Below, one piece after another: positions 24,881 through 34,441 of a DNA stretch of 64,000 bases. Origin of the DNA: Treponema sp. (GTDB lineage Bacteria; Spirochaetota; Spirochaetia; Treponematales; Treponemataceae). A program made the position numbers and the translations under genes. The stretch spans positions 35,034 to 99,033 of the forward strand of contig JAGCDP010000013.1 in assembly GCA_017651065.1 (NCBI GenBank), read 5' to 3'. The first letter of the stretch is position 1; each line of letters starts with the position of its first letter. Under the pieces are notes generated by a model that was given only the letters and a program-made list of their open reading frames with translations, ran no database searches and was not told the DNA's origin.

Positions 24881-27800
24881 GTGAGAAGTCTACACGACAA
24901 AATGTCATTGCCGTGCTTGACACGGCAATCTTTTATAAGAAAGATTATCGGGTCAAGCCCGATAATGACAATAATTCTCATGTTCTCACTTTTTTTTGTA
25001 AGTGGAATGAGTCTTCTTTACGCTCAGGAAACAGAAACAACAACTATAACTATAAAAAATGCCCGTCAGACAACTTATGAAAAAAGCAAGAAAAATAGTT
25101 CAGACGAAGATGAAGGTCAGGATACAATTGTCTTAGAAGGCAATGTTGAAATTTCTGTTGCAAAGGGCTCTACTGTTTCAGAAATCAAAGCAGACAAAAT
25201 TACTTATGACCGCAAAACAGAAATGCTTTATGCCGAAGGTGGCGTAGAAATCTTAACAAAAAGTTCTTCTGCCGGTGGCGAAACAACAACTGCTACATCG
25301 CTTCTTATGAATACTTCTACACTCGAAGGTATTTTTGACGACGGCCGTGTAATTCAGACAAAAAGCGATGCACTTAATCTTCCTTCGGGTTCTACGCTCA
25401 TTGTTTTTTCTGACATATTCGGTAAAAGCGAAAACAATACAATTGCTTTTAAAAACTCAAGTCTGACTTTTTGCGATGCAGAAGATCCTCACTGGCACAT
25501 AGATGCTTCAAGAACCTGGCTTCTTCCGGGCGGTGAGTTTGCCTTTTTGAATGCGCTGCTTTATGTAGGCCCTGTTCCTGTAATGTATTTCCCAGTTTTT
25601 TACTACCCGAAAGATGAGCTTATCTATAATCCTGTTTTTGGTTCAAAGATTCGCGAAGGAAAATATGTTCAGACAACCTTGTACTTAAAAGGTCGTAAAC
25701 CTCTGAACAGCAATAATTCAAATAATTCATCATCATCTTCTTCTTCCACAACTTCTACAGAATCTTCAACCGAAGAATCACTAAAGGCTGTTTACAATTT
25801 TATGAAGCCTACAGAACTTAAAGAGCAGGAACGCCAGGGACTCATGCTTCATAATCTTGATGAAAGTTATAAAGGCGACACTTCAACTTATGTGAAAGTT
25901 CTTGCAGACTGGTATGCAAATCTTGGTGGAATGGTTGGAGTAGAAGCAAACTTAAGACCATCCCGCGAGTATATTACAAGCCTGAATTACAATGTGCTTT
26001 TGGGTTTTAGTAATACTGTATTTCAAAACGGTTTTGACTATTCAGCTTTGTCCCGCTCTGGAAACATGTATTATGATAAATCAAACTTTTTAGGTCTTAA
26101 GCTTCCGTTCCGTTATGGAGCAAATCTTAATTTTATTCTTTCAAAGCCTTTTACTCTTAGAGTTTCTATGCCTTTATATTCTGATCCGTCCTTTCAAGGT
26201 GATTTTAATTCGCGTGAAGAATCAATGGACTGGATTTCATATCTTATAGATTTAAGCAATAGTGACCAGTTGAATAATCCAGTTACTTCCACACCCCAAG
26301 TTAGTCAATTTGAATGGAAGCTTGATTCTTCTTATAATCCAACTCTTCCAGCTGTGGTAAAACCTTATATAAATACGATTTCATTAAAACTAAATTCTTC
26401 CATGTATTTTAGTTCACTTGAAAAACCAAATGATGTATTTCTTGCCGACCCACGTTATAAAAATGAAAATGAATGGATAGAAAAAACACCTGAAAAAAAG
26501 TTTTATTACCCAAGCCAGGTCACTCCTGCCGATTTTTCTGTAAGCTTAAACGGAACTTTATTCCAGTGGCCGCAAAACAAAAAATCATCAAATTCGCAGA
26601 AAATCAAATATCCTGTTGAACTCAATAAGCCTGATGAATTTAAAACTGAACAGACTGACAATGAAAAAAAAGAAGAACCTGAAGAAAAAACCGAAGCTCC
26701 AAAACTTCCTGAACCTGTTCTGCCGGAATTAAATAATCCATCTACTTCTGTTGCAAAAATCGCCGGTCTTTCTTATAAGCTTGATTACACTTTTAATTCA
26801 AATCTCAAAACTCAGATTTTTTATAATCCAAAAGACAAAACTGATCATACATATTTAAATACACCGGAAGATTTTCAATGGGATAAAATTCAGTCTTCAA
26901 TGTACACCTTAAAAGCTCCTGTTTCTTTAACAAGCGTTTTAGGTTACGGCGGAAACTTTTTTACAATGAGAAATGCTTTGTCGTTTGATCCTGTATGGCA
27001 GGGACATCCTAATACAGACGGTTATACAGATCCAAAAGCAAAAGATTTGAAAAAAACAGATTATTCTGCGCAGGTAAGAAATCTTGTAAATACAAACTCA
27101 ATCACTTTTATGCCGTTTACATATATCCCGGCTTTTTCTGAAACAGGAATTACCTGGAATAATACAATGAAAATTTTCAGAAGAAAGTTTACAGGCAATG
27201 CAGATAATCCTCAGTGGGAAACTCAGTGGCTCGATTTCACAGATCCTGAAAGTGTTACTGCAAACTCAATCAGTCTTACACTTGGAATGAAAGAACTTGA
27301 TTCAAAGTTTAAACAGACATTTACTTTTTCTTCTACGCTTAAACCTTTAACAGCAAAATATACAGGTAATTTAAATCTTGTTTTCCCTTATGTCACCTTT
27401 AGCCTTGGTACAGGAGTTTATGAAAAGAGCAAGGATGATTCAACCTTGCAGTATAATCCTTTGCAGCAGTCGCTTAACGTAAATCTTTTTAATTCAACAT
27501 TAAAATTTTCTGAATCATTCAGTTATGTTTACAATGACAATACAGACAAAAAAGATAAGTATCCCGAAAATCTCAGGCTTACTCTTTCTTATAAACAGCT
27601 TTCAATTTCATTCATAAGTTCTTATACATACAAATATGATTTGTATATAGACACACCAAATGAAAACGGCGAAAAAGGTTATATTCAGCGAAGTGAAAAA
27701 GAATTTACTCCAACCACAGCTTCACTTTCATATATACTTCCTAACAAAACTCATTATGCATGGTATAACAGAATAAACTGGACACCGGGACTTTCTACAA

Positions 27801-28318
27801 ATATCAATTATGATTTTATTAAGCCTACAAACAGTTATTTCCAGATTTTGCCGTCACTCACTTTTAATATTAATGAATTTATGAAGCTCACTTTCTCTGC
27901 AACTATAAGAAATTCTACAATATATTGGTACTTCAAAGATTCAGGTAAATATGCATCTGATTCTTATTATGGAGACAATTTTGTTTCAAGAATATTTGCA
28001 GATCTTTTCCAGTCAACCGGATTATATGGTGTAAACGGCTGGTGTTTCGAAGATGGAGCCTTTAATGAAAACAGAAAGGCTTCGGGTTTTAAGTTAAAAT
28101 CGCTTAATATGACATTTACCCATGAACTTCACGACTGGGATTTTAAGATGACTGTTAAGTTTGAACCAAAAATAGTGAAGATTAATAATGTTTCTAAATA
28201 TGTTTATGACCCTTATGTTTCAATTGGTATTGTATGGAATCCAATGCAGAGCATTAAAACTAACTTAACACATGAATACAATGAAGCAAATGACGAAGCC
28301 TTGTGGGTCTTGAAATAA
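24881..28318 (+). CDS. lptD: LptD/OstA-like outer-membrane assembly protein
   Basis: A 1145-residue exported protein. After the signal peptide (hydrophobic MTIILMFSLFFVSGMSLLYA, cleavage near AQ), residues about 50-200 form an OstA/LptA-type beta-taco (TIVLEGNVEISVA, ADKITYDRKTEMLYAEGGVEI, HWHIDASRTWLLPGGEFAF). A long beta-strand-rich region typical of the LptD barrel follows. LptD inserts LPS, or in treponemes presumably another glycolipid, into the outer membrane, and would work with LptF/G. The GTG directly after the uvrA stop has a good Shine-Dalgarno (GGGAGGG). Its first 28 codons run through a palindromic element and place a basic extension before the signal peptide. The ATG at 24965 is an alternative start but lacks a ribosome site. 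A Ser/Thr/Asn-rich linker lies near residues 275-305. Confidence 0.82.
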   Translation: MRSLHDKMSLPCLTRQSFIRKIIGSSPIMTIILMFSLFFVSGMSLLYAQETETTTITIKNARQTTYEKSKKNSSDEDEGQDTIVLEGNVEISVAKGSTVSEIKADKITYDRKTEMLYAEGGVEILTKSSSAGGETTTATSLLMNTSTLEGIFDDGRVIQTKSDALNLPSGSTLIVFSDIFGKSENNTIAFKNSSLTFCDAEDPHWHIDASRTWLLPGGEFAFLNALLYVGPVPVMYFPVFYYPKDELIYNPVFGSKIREGKYVQTTLYLKGRKPLNSNNSNNSSSSSSSTTSTESSTEESLKAVYNFMKPTELKEQERQGLMLHNLDESYKGDTSTYVKVLADWYANLGGMVGVEANLRPSREYITSLNYNVLLGFSNTVFQNGFDYSALSRSGNMYYDKSNFLGLKLPFRYGANLNFILSKPFTLRVSMPLYSDPSFQGDFNSREESMDWISYLIDLSNSDQLNNPVTSTPQVSQFEWKLDSSYNPTLPAVVKPYINTISLKLNSSMYFSSLEKPNDVFLADPRYKNENEWIEKTPEKKFYYPSQVTPADFSVSLNGTLFQWPQNKKSSNSQKIKYPVELNKPDEFKTEQTDNEKKEEPEEKTEAPKLPEPVLPELNNPSTSVAKIAGLSYKLDYTFNSNLKTQIFYNPKDKTDHTYLNTPEDFQWDKIQSSMYTLKAPVSLTSVLGYGGNFFTMRNALSFDPVWQGHPNTDGYTDPKAKDLKKTDYSAQVRNLVNTNSITFMPFTYIPAFSETGITWNNTMKIFRRKFTGNADNPQWETQWLDFTDPESVTANSISLTLGMKELDSKFKQTFTFSSTLKPLTAKYTGNLNLVFPYVTFSLGTGVYEKSKDDSTLQYNPLQQSLNVNLFNSTLKFSESFSYVYNDNTDKKDKYPENLRLTLSYKQLSISFISSYTYKYDLYIDTPNENGEKGYIQRSEKEFTPTTASLSYILPNKTHYAWYNRINWTPGLSTNINYDFIKPTNSYFQILPSLTFNINEFMKLTFSATIRNSTIYWYFKDSGKYASDSYYGDNFVSRIFADLFQSTGLYGVNGWCFEDGAFNENRKASGFKLKSLNMTFTHELHDWDFKMTVKFEPKIVKINNVSKYVYDPYVSIGIVWNPMQSIKTNLTHEYNEANDEALWVLK
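24903..24970. repeat. Family B palindromic pair at the 5' end of lptD
   Basis: TGTCATTGCCGTGCTTGACA with CGGCAATCT (24903-24931), then AGATTATCGGGTCAAGCCCG with ATAATGACA (24942-24970). It is the same pair found at 5727 and inside hrpA. It sits between the GTG start and the hydrophobic core of the signal peptide and keeps the frame open. The mRNA here would fold into two hairpins very close to the ribosome-binding site. Confidence 0.85.
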
Positions 28319-28366
28319 CTTGCAATTAATGTTTTTGCACATTAAAATATAAATATAGAGGATTTT

Positions 28367-29314
28367 TTGAGCGAATATACAATTGTAGTTCCTGATAATG
28401 ATATTATTTCCTGCGTGTGTGGAACTAATGACAGCAATTTACGACTCATAGAAGAAAGTTTAGGGGTTTCTGTTTTTACAAGGGGGAATGAGCTTTCTAT
28501 ACCTTCTGATGATAAAGAAACCTGCGAAAAATTCCAGTTTATAATTGACCGTATTGTAGATGAAATAAATGACGGCGGCATGAACAGCGAAGATGTTGTT
28601 GTTTCTGTACTTAATACACAGAAAAAAGTAAATGCCGACGAAATGTCTATTACAGTTCCCGGCGCATTAAAGAAAATCTACCCAAGAACACAGCATCAGG
28701 CAGAATATATAAACCTTCTTCAGACTAAAGACATGGTATTTTGTACAGGAAGTGCGGGTAGTGGTAAAACTTTTCTTGCTGTGGCAGAAGCTCTTAAGCT
28801 TGTATTATCGCACAAAAAAAATAAACTCATTATAACCCGTCCTGTTGTAGAAGCAGGGGAAAGTCTTGGATTTTTACCGGGAGACCTTGAACAAAAAATT
28901 AATCCGTACCTGCGACCGCTTCGTGATGCAATGGAAACAATTGTTGGTGTTGAAACTGTACGAAAGCTTACAGAAGCAGGTATAATAGAAACTGCGCCTC
29001 TTGCTTATATGAGGGGACGCACTCTGAACAACGCGGTAATAATCCTTGATGAAGCACAGAACACAACAGTTTCGCAGATGAAAATGTTCCTTACGCGCAT
29101 GGGTGAAAATTCAAAGGTTTTTATTACCGGAGATACTACTCAGGTTGATCTTCCTAAGAAACAGGTTTCGGGACTGGTGCATTCAATTAGTATTTTGTAT
29201 AAAATAGAAGATATAGGCTTTATGGAACTTACAGCAGAAGATGTTGTAAGGAATCGTCTTGTTAAAAAAATTGTAAGGGCTTATGAACATGAAAAACAAA
29301 CAGAAGAACAATAA
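28367..29314 (+). CDS. phoH: PhoH-like ATPase
   Basis: A 315-residue protein with a TTG start preceded by AGAGGA. The N-terminal ~85 residues resemble the small KH-like domain of PhoH proteins (EESLGVSVFTRGNEL). The P-loop ATPase follows: CTGSAGSGKT (126-135), RPVVEAGESLGFLPGDLEQKINPYLRPL, RGRTLNNAVIILDEAQNTT (Walker B) and FITGDTTQVDLP. PhoH proteins are cytosolic ATPases related to RNA helicases, linked to RNA processing and usually encoded next to ybeY, as here. It overlaps the next gene by about 26 bases, part of the conserved phoH-pgpH-ybeY-corC cluster. Confidence 0.93.
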   Translation: MSEYTIVVPDNDIISCVCGTNDSNLRLIEESLGVSVFTRGNELSIPSDDKETCEKFQFIIDRIVDEINDGGMNSEDVVVSVLNTQKKVNADEMSITVPGALKKIYPRTQHQAEYINLLQTKDMVFCTGSAGSGKTFLAVAEALKLVLSHKKNKLIITRPVVEAGESLGFLPGDLEQKINPYLRPLRDAMETIVGVETVRKLTEAGIIETAPLAYMRGRTLNNAVIILDEAQNTTVSQMKMFLTRMGENSKVFITGDTTQVDLPKKQVSGLVHSISILYKIEDIGFMELTAEDVVRNRLVKKIVRAYEHEKQTEEQ

Positions 29315-31025
29315 GAATGGCGAAAAAAAGAATCCGGTTTCGGTTTTCTTTTCTTCGTGTGGACAGTATATAAAAACAAAATATCCGTTTCTGCTTTTAC
29401 TTTTAATTGGTTACATTGCAATTTCGGCTCTTGTATTTGCAAAAATTACAACCAGCGAAACTGTAGCAAGCTTCTCTATAGAAGATTTTGAAATAGGCCA
29501 GATTTCGGACAGAACAATTATTGCCGAAAAAACTATTCCTGCAGATGACGCAAATCCTGTAACAATTGTTGCCGGTGAAAAGATTATCCGCAAGGGATTT
29601 GAAATTACAGAAGAAGCCTACGCAAAGCTTAAGAAAATGATTGCGTCTCCGCTTTACATTGACTACAGGGCTTTTGCAAATAAGCTGCTTTATCTTCTGA
29701 TGATTTCTATAATGTATTATCTTTTGTTTTCGCTCTTGCCGTTTGGCCGGAAGGTTAAACTTCAGGAGCCGCTGCTTCAGGTAATATTCCTTTTAATACT
29801 TTTCTTTGCAGCTTCATTCGGGCCAAAACTTCCGTTCTGTTCTTCGCCATATGCGCTTTGTATAATTATTCCTGCGGGCCTTTTTGCAATGATTATCACA
29901 ATCCTTTACGGGCAAAGTTCTGCAGTTCTTTTTTCTTTTGTAATGGCTTTTGCAGTACTTGGCTCGGGCAACTGGGATATTGTTCCGTTCCTTTATACAC
30001 TTGCAACTTCTTTGTGTTCTGTAGCAATTGTCCGCAAGGTTGAACGACGAATTGATCTTGTGTTTGCCGCAATCATTCTTGCTTTATCTGACCTTGTTTT
30101 CTTTGTACTTTTGATTGTTATCTTTAATGAAACATTTATTTCAAATGCAAAGCTTTTTATAGGTATTCTTTGTAACGGATTCCTTTCCGGTATTCTGACT
30201 TTGGGACTTTTAACACCGCTTGAATACATGCTCAATACTGCATCTGTTTTCCGTCTTATGGATTTGAGTGATACAAATGCAGCGCTTCTTAAGAAAATGT
30301 GTATTACAGCAAGCGGTACTTACCAGCATTCTATGATGGTTTCTCAGCTTGCTGAATTTGCGTGCCGCGAAATTGGAGCTAATCCTCTTATTGCACGAGT
30401 CGGCGGTTACTATCACGACATTGGTAAAATTGATCAGAGCGAATACTTTGTAGAAAATCAGCAGGGCGAAAACGAACGTAAAAACGACATTAATCCAAAC
30501 CTTTATACAACAATCATTAAGAGTCATGTTAAGAAGGGTGTTGAAAAAGCACGCCAGATGCATCTTCCGCAGGTTATTATTGATGTAATTTCTGAGCATC
30601 ACGGAAACAGTGTAATTCAGTATTTTTATAATGAAGCAAAAGAAAAGGATCCGACTCTTTCTCCTGAAGATTTTGCTTACCCTGGAAAGCCTCCTACCTC
30701 AAAGGAAAGCGGTGTTGTAATGCTTGCAGATACTATTGAGGCTGCCTGTCATACTCTTAAAAATCCTTCTATTCCTCGTCTTGAAACTTTTATTACAACT
30801 TTGATAAATGCAAAAATCGAAGCACATCAGCTAGATTACTGTGAACTTACATATCGTGACCTTACAAAAATAAAAGAGTCCTTTGTTCAGATTCTTGCGG
30901 GCTTCTATCACAGCCGTATTGAATACCCTGACCAGCAGGACCCTGATGCAGAAAAAAAGCCAGAAGCTCCAGAGCCTGCAAAACCGGTTGAAAAGAAGAA
31001 GGTGGCAGAAAAGAATGGCAAATAG
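29289..31025 (+). CDS. pgpH: 7TM-HD family phosphohydrolase (PgpH-type, c-di-AMP phosphodiesterase candidate)
   Basis: A protein of about 578 residues: one N-terminal membrane segment (around 35-55), a short extracytoplasmic 7TMR-HDED-like region (about 60-130, with DRTIIAEKTI and GEKIIRKGFEIT), then seven hydrophobic segments (about 135-325) and a cytoplasmic HD domain. The HD site includes YQHSMMVSQ, YYHDIGKIDQ (His376-Asp377) and EHHGNSVI. PgpH of Gram-positives degrades cyclic di-AMP; activity here is inferred. The extracytoplasmic part is much shorter than in Listeria PgpH. The ATG at 29289 has AAGGG at a 9-base spacing; the one at 29283 is only 3 bases from it. The gene overlaps phoH and ybeY. 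Confidence 0.87.
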   Translation: MKNKQKNNKNGEKKNPVSVFFSSCGQYIKTKYPFLLLLLIGYIAISALVFAKITTSETVASFSIEDFEIGQISDRTIIAEKTIPADDANPVTIVAGEKIIRKGFEITEEAYAKLKKMIASPLYIDYRAFANKLLYLLMISIMYYLLFSLLPFGRKVKLQEPLLQVIFLLILFFAASFGPKLPFCSSPYALCIIIPAGLFAMIITILYGQSSAVLFSFVMAFAVLGSGNWDIVPFLYTLATSLCSVAIVRKVERRIDLVFAAIILALSDLVFFVLLIVIFNETFISNAKLFIGILCNGFLSGILTLGLLTPLEYMLNTASVFRLMDLSDTNAALLKKMCITASGTYQHSMMVSQLAEFACREIGANPLIARVGGYYHDIGKIDQSEYFVENQQGENERKNDINPNLYTTIIKSHVKKGVEKARQMHLPQVIIDVISEHHGNSVIQYFYNEAKEKDPTLSPEDFAYPGKPPTSKESGVVMLADTIEAACHTLKNPSIPRLETFITTLINAKIEAHQLDYCELTYRDLTKIKESFVQILAGFYHSRIEYPDQQDPDAEKKPEAPEPAKPVEKKKVAEKNGK

Positions 31026-31494
31026 GATTTTTGTTTCGGTACAGGAGGGGATACGCGAACCAGAATGGCTTGATGCTGTACAAGGCTTTATTCAAACTGC
31101 AGCCGGCGCACTTAACTTTGATGGTGAAGAAATAAGCGTACTGTTCTGTAACGATGAATATATGCAGGAACTTAATAAGGCATACCGTAACATAGATACA
31201 CCTACAGATGTTTTATCTTTTGAAAACGATGAAGAATATGAAGACGAAGAAGGCAAATGGAAATGTGTAGGCGATATAGCAATCAGTCTTGACACCTTAC
31301 CTGTAAATGCCGAATATTTTAATGAAGATACAAATGCAGAACTAAAGCGGCTGCTTGTTCATGGACTTCTTCACTTAAACGGAATGGACCATGGCGAAGA
31401 GCATATTCAGGCAGGAGTTGCTCCAGAATGCGAAATGCTTGTTCTGCAAGAAAATATACTTGAAAAATTAAAGGATGAAATTATTATAAAATGA
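31015..31494 (+). CDS. ybeY: Endoribonuclease / rRNA maturation factor YbeY
   Basis: A 159-residue metalloprotein of normal length. The zinc-binding signature is His116-x3-His120-x5-His126 in LVHGLLHLNGMDHGEEH, and the partner strand has the usual YRNIDTPTDVLSFENDEE. YbeY acts in maturation of the 16S rRNA 3' end and ribosome quality control. The frame is open far upstream, but the ATG at 31015 fits the family N-terminus (MANRIFVSVQEG) and has AAGAAGGTGG before it. It overlaps the preceding stop by 11 bases and shares an ATGA overlap with the next gene. Confidence 0.95.
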   Translation: MANRIFVSVQEGIREPEWLDAVQGFIQTAAGALNFDGEEISVLFCNDEYMQELNKAYRNIDTPTDVLSFENDEEYEDEEGKWKCVGDIAISLDTLPVNAEYFNEDTNAELKRLLVHGLLHLNGMDHGEEHIQAGVAPECEMLVLQENILEKLKDEIIIK

Positions 31495-32288
31495 GTTTGT
31501 TTGGACACAAAAAAAAGAATGCTGCAAAGAACGCAGATGAAAATGACATTATAGAACAGAAAATTCTCAACGAAGAAAAAAAAGATATGATTCAGGGAGT
31601 AGAGGACCTTTCTATTACTTCTGTAAAAGAGGTTATGGTTCCACGAATCGACGTAGATTTTATTTCTTCTGACACACCAAAGGATGAGCTTGTAACAAAA
31701 ATCATTGCAAGCGGTCATTCGCGTTTCCCTGTATACACAGATTCTATAGACAATGTTGTAGGCGTGCTTTATGTAAAGGATCTTCTTAAAACCTTTGCAG
31801 AAAATCAGGCTGTAGATTTGCTTAAAATTATCCGTAAGCCATATTTTGTTCCGGAGAGTAAGCGCATTGACTCACTTCTCCGCGAGTTCAAGCGCCATCA
31901 CCTTCATATTGCAATGGCAATTGATGAATACGGCGGAATCTCTGGAATCGTTACAATGGAAGATATTATTGAAGAAATTGTAGGCGACATTCAGGATGAG
32001 TTTGATAAGGAACGCGAAGACATTATTACAATCAACGAAAATGTATGGCTTTGTGATGCACGCGTAGACTTAGATGATTTAAATGAAACAATAAACGCAG
32101 ACTTCCCGAACGAAGACTTTGACTCGCTTGGCGGCTTTGTATTTGATTTGTTTGGAAAGGTTCCTGTAAAATATGAAAAATCTTCATGGAACAACTATGA
32201 CTTTATAGTTCAGGACATGGAGGGGCATAGAATAAACGTTATCAAGGTAATAAGAAACAATGAAAACAAAAAAGATGATGAAGAATAA
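31491..32288 (+). CDS. corC: CorC/HlyC-type CBS-domain protein
   Basis: A 265-residue cytosolic protein of the CorC family. It has a CBS pair (about 40-175: VMVPRIDVDFISSD, SGHSRFPVYTDSIDNVVGVLYVKDLL, VPESKRIDSLLREFKRHHLHIAMAIDEYGGISGIVTMEDIIEEIVGDIQDE), then the C-terminal CorC_HlyC transporter-associated domain (about 190-262). There is no N-terminal membrane domain, unlike the longer YfjD/TlyC types. CorC proteins are tied to Mg/Co efflux, and the Treponema/Brachyspira relatives were once labelled haemolysins; haemolysis is not supported by the sequence. Its start overlaps the ybeY stop by 4 bases. Confidence 0.88.
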   Translation: MSLFGHKKKNAAKNADENDIIEQKILNEEKKDMIQGVEDLSITSVKEVMVPRIDVDFISSDTPKDELVTKIIASGHSRFPVYTDSIDNVVGVLYVKDLLKTFAENQAVDLLKIIRKPYFVPESKRIDSLLREFKRHHLHIAMAIDEYGGISGIVTMEDIIEEIVGDIQDEFDKEREDIITINENVWLCDARVDLDDLNETINADFPNEDFDSLGGFVFDLFGKVPVKYEKSSWNNYDFIVQDMEGHRINVIKVIRNNENKKDDEE

Positions 32289-34389
32289 AAGAATTGTAGT
32301 TTTTGCTGTATGTCTCTTTGCTTATCACTCACTTTTTGGAGCCGGTAGTTCTGCTGCTGTTCTTGAAAAGTATAACCAGGGAATAAAAGCTCAGGCTAAC
32401 GAAAGCTACTATGAAGCTTCGCAGTATTATCTTGAAGTAACGGTAGAAAATCCGGCTTTTACAGATGCATGGTATAAGCTTGCAGAATGTTCTTATAAGC
32501 TTGGCGAATTTGACCTTGCGCTTCAGTATCTTGAAAGTGCAGAAAAATACGAAAAGAATAATCTTCAAATTCAAAACCTTAAGGGAATGGTTTATGTTTC
32601 GCTTGGACGAATTGATGACGGACGAAACATCTTTAATAATATCCTTAAAAAATATCCGAACGATATAGACGCACATTTTGGTCTTGCAGAAATTGAACTT
32701 TATGAAGGACGTTTTTCCGGTGCACAGAACCAGTATATGGAAGCACTTAAACGCCAGAACACAAACAGAAAGGCATTGCTTTCGCTTGCACTTGTAAATG
32801 CAGAACGCGGTCAGTCAGAAGCAGCAGAAACATATCTTCGTCAGGCACTTGCTTATTATTCAGGAGAACCTGAAGTTCATTACCTTGCTTCTGTAATTTA
32901 TTCAATGAAGGGTGATTATGTTACTGCCGAAAAGCAGGCCCGCATTGCAGTAGAAGTAAACAGCAGTTACGACAAAGCTTACGACATGCTTTCTACAATT
33001 TTGTACAAGCAGTCACGATATAAAGAAGTAATTGATATAAGCGACTATCTTATAAGCCGCAACCGCAAAAATACAAATGCCTGGTTTATAAAGGGTGTTG
33101 CTCAGTGCAAGCTTGGAAACGATTCTTCTGCAATTGAAACATGGACAGCTGGTCTTCAGATTAATCCTCAGGATGAAATTATGCGCAGTGCTATGGAAAA
33201 TGAAATCCGTAATACACTGAGTCTAGAAGATAACCGCCGCAGCTATTATGCACAGTATCATATTGCAAATGCAAAACAGTATGCTTCACGTTACGATGGT
33301 TCCGGGGCTGTTTATGAATATCAGCGTGCACTTTTGCTTGACCCTATGAACTATGAAGCTCGTATGGCTTATGCAGAGATTCTTGAAATTAACGGAATGC
33401 ATGAGCTGTACCTGGAGCAGCTTAAGTTTATAAAAGAAAACAACGAAGAACAGCTTGCAAATCTTAGTAAAAAACAGCAGACAGAGCTTAATGATAAAAT
33501 AGAAGCTTTTGAATATCTGCTTTCTGATACACTTGGTAAAAAATGGAATGTTGATCCATTCTATCTGGACAAAACACGCTGGAACATTGCAGTGTTCTAT
33601 GAAGACAATAATTCAACATTTATTCATGCAGATACAAACCGTCTTGTTGCAAATGCTGCTGCAGACATATTCAGTGGTGTTGCAATTACAAGCGTAAAAA
33701 CTCAGGTTACTCCTGTAAGCGGTTATGGTGAAGCCTTTAAGAATTCACGCGCCGGTGGATTTGATTATTTTATCATCCTTTCTCTAAGCGAAGGCGAAAA
33801 CGACATGACTCTTTCGAGCACAATGTATTCCGGTCGCACAGGACTCGAGATTTCTAAAAACTCATTCTACTGCACAGGAAACAACCGCTTTTCTACAGTA
33901 TTGCGCCGCTTCCGTAATTCAGTTCTGGAAAAGCTTACAGTACGCGGAAAGATTCTTAACCGCAATGGTAAAACTGTTCTTGTAGATTTGGGTAAAGCAG
34001 AAAATATTGTAAAAGATGCTCAGCTTAAGATTATTAAGAAAGGACAGATTCGTACAGCAGATTCAGGAGTTGGACTTTATTACCGAGATGCCGATGTTCT
34101 TGGTACAATTACAATTACAACTGCCGGTGAAGAAATTTCTGAAGGAACTATAGAAAATCACGGATTTTATGATAAAATAAATATAGACGACGAGCTTGTG
34201 CTTGTTTCTCTGCCTGCACAGAATGCAAACAACGATGCCAACGGAAATGCCGTAGACAACGTTCCTGCTGCAGACGAAAAGGGTAATGCTGTTGTTAAGA
34301 ATGAAGTAAAGGGTGAAGAGCTTGTAGACGAAATACGAAATGCCGTAGAGCGTCCTTCAATCCTTGATTTGTTAAGGAATATTTATTAG
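32260..34389 (+). CDS. Exported TPR-repeat protein, conserved in type with spirochaete envelope proteins
   Basis: A 709-residue protein with an N-terminal signal peptide (RIVVFAVCLFAYHSLFGAGS, cut near residue 30). Residues about 35-300 are tandem tetratricopeptide repeats of 34 residues (AWYKLAECSYKLGEFDLALQYLESAEKY, AHFGLAEIELYEGRFSGAQNQYMEALKR, AWFIKGVAQCKLGNDSSAIETWTAGLQI). One or two more follow near 330-380. The C-terminal half (about 410-650) is beta-rich and includes a region resembling the CsgG/FlgT-like families (VRGKILNRNGKTVLVDLGKA), a weak impression only. The tail is acidic. ATGs at 32260, 32275 and 32278 are all possible. The first overlaps corC by 29 bases. It is probably a periplasmic scaffold; function unknown. 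Confidence 0.75.
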   Translation: MKTKKMMKNKRIVVFAVCLFAYHSLFGAGSSAAVLEKYNQGIKAQANESYYEASQYYLEVTVENPAFTDAWYKLAECSYKLGEFDLALQYLESAEKYEKNNLQIQNLKGMVYVSLGRIDDGRNIFNNILKKYPNDIDAHFGLAEIELYEGRFSGAQNQYMEALKRQNTNRKALLSLALVNAERGQSEAAETYLRQALAYYSGEPEVHYLASVIYSMKGDYVTAEKQARIAVEVNSSYDKAYDMLSTILYKQSRYKEVIDISDYLISRNRKNTNAWFIKGVAQCKLGNDSSAIETWTAGLQINPQDEIMRSAMENEIRNTLSLEDNRRSYYAQYHIANAKQYASRYDGSGAVYEYQRALLLDPMNYEARMAYAEILEINGMHELYLEQLKFIKENNEEQLANLSKKQQTELNDKIEAFEYLLSDTLGKKWNVDPFYLDKTRWNIAVFYEDNNSTFIHADTNRLVANAAADIFSGVAITSVKTQVTPVSGYGEAFKNSRAGGFDYFIILSLSEGENDMTLSSTMYSGRTGLEISKNSFYCTGNNRFSTVLRRFRNSVLEKLTVRGKILNRNGKTVLVDLGKAENIVKDAQLKIIKKGQIRTADSGVGLYYRDADVLGTITITTAGEEISEGTIENHGFYDKINIDDELVLVSLPAQNANNDANGNAVDNVPAADEKGNAVVKNEVKGEELVDEIRNAVERPSILDLLRNIY

Positions 34390-34394
34390 CGCCC

Positions 34395-34418
34395 GTCATT
34401 GCGAGCGAAGCGTGGCAA
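34395..34418 (+). repeat. Family A element, half unit
   Basis: GTCATTGCGAGCGAAGCGTG then GCAA, cut off before the usual TCCA. It is a single unpaired half directly before the Shine-Dalgarno of the next gene. Confidence 0.8.
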
Positions 34419-34441
34419 ACTATTATTTAATGAGGCTTTTT

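Noticed and set aside
25720..25790. Ser/Asn-rich tract in LptD as a phase-variable repeat
   Set aside because: Codons are mixed (TCA, TCT, AAT, ACT) with no uniform tandem unit, so slippage is unlikely.
28336..28366. Promoter before phoH (TTGCAC and TATAAA-like boxes)
   Set aside because: The spacing is wrong and the boxes overlap an AT-rich tract, so no promoter is claimed.
30883..31014. N-terminal extension of YbeY
   Set aside because: It overlaps the pgpH 3' end out of frame and is basic low-complexity. The YbeY family starts at 31015.
31491..32288. Haemolysin function for the CorC/HlyC protein
   Set aside because: The label is historical. The sequence has only CBS and CorC domains and no toxin features.
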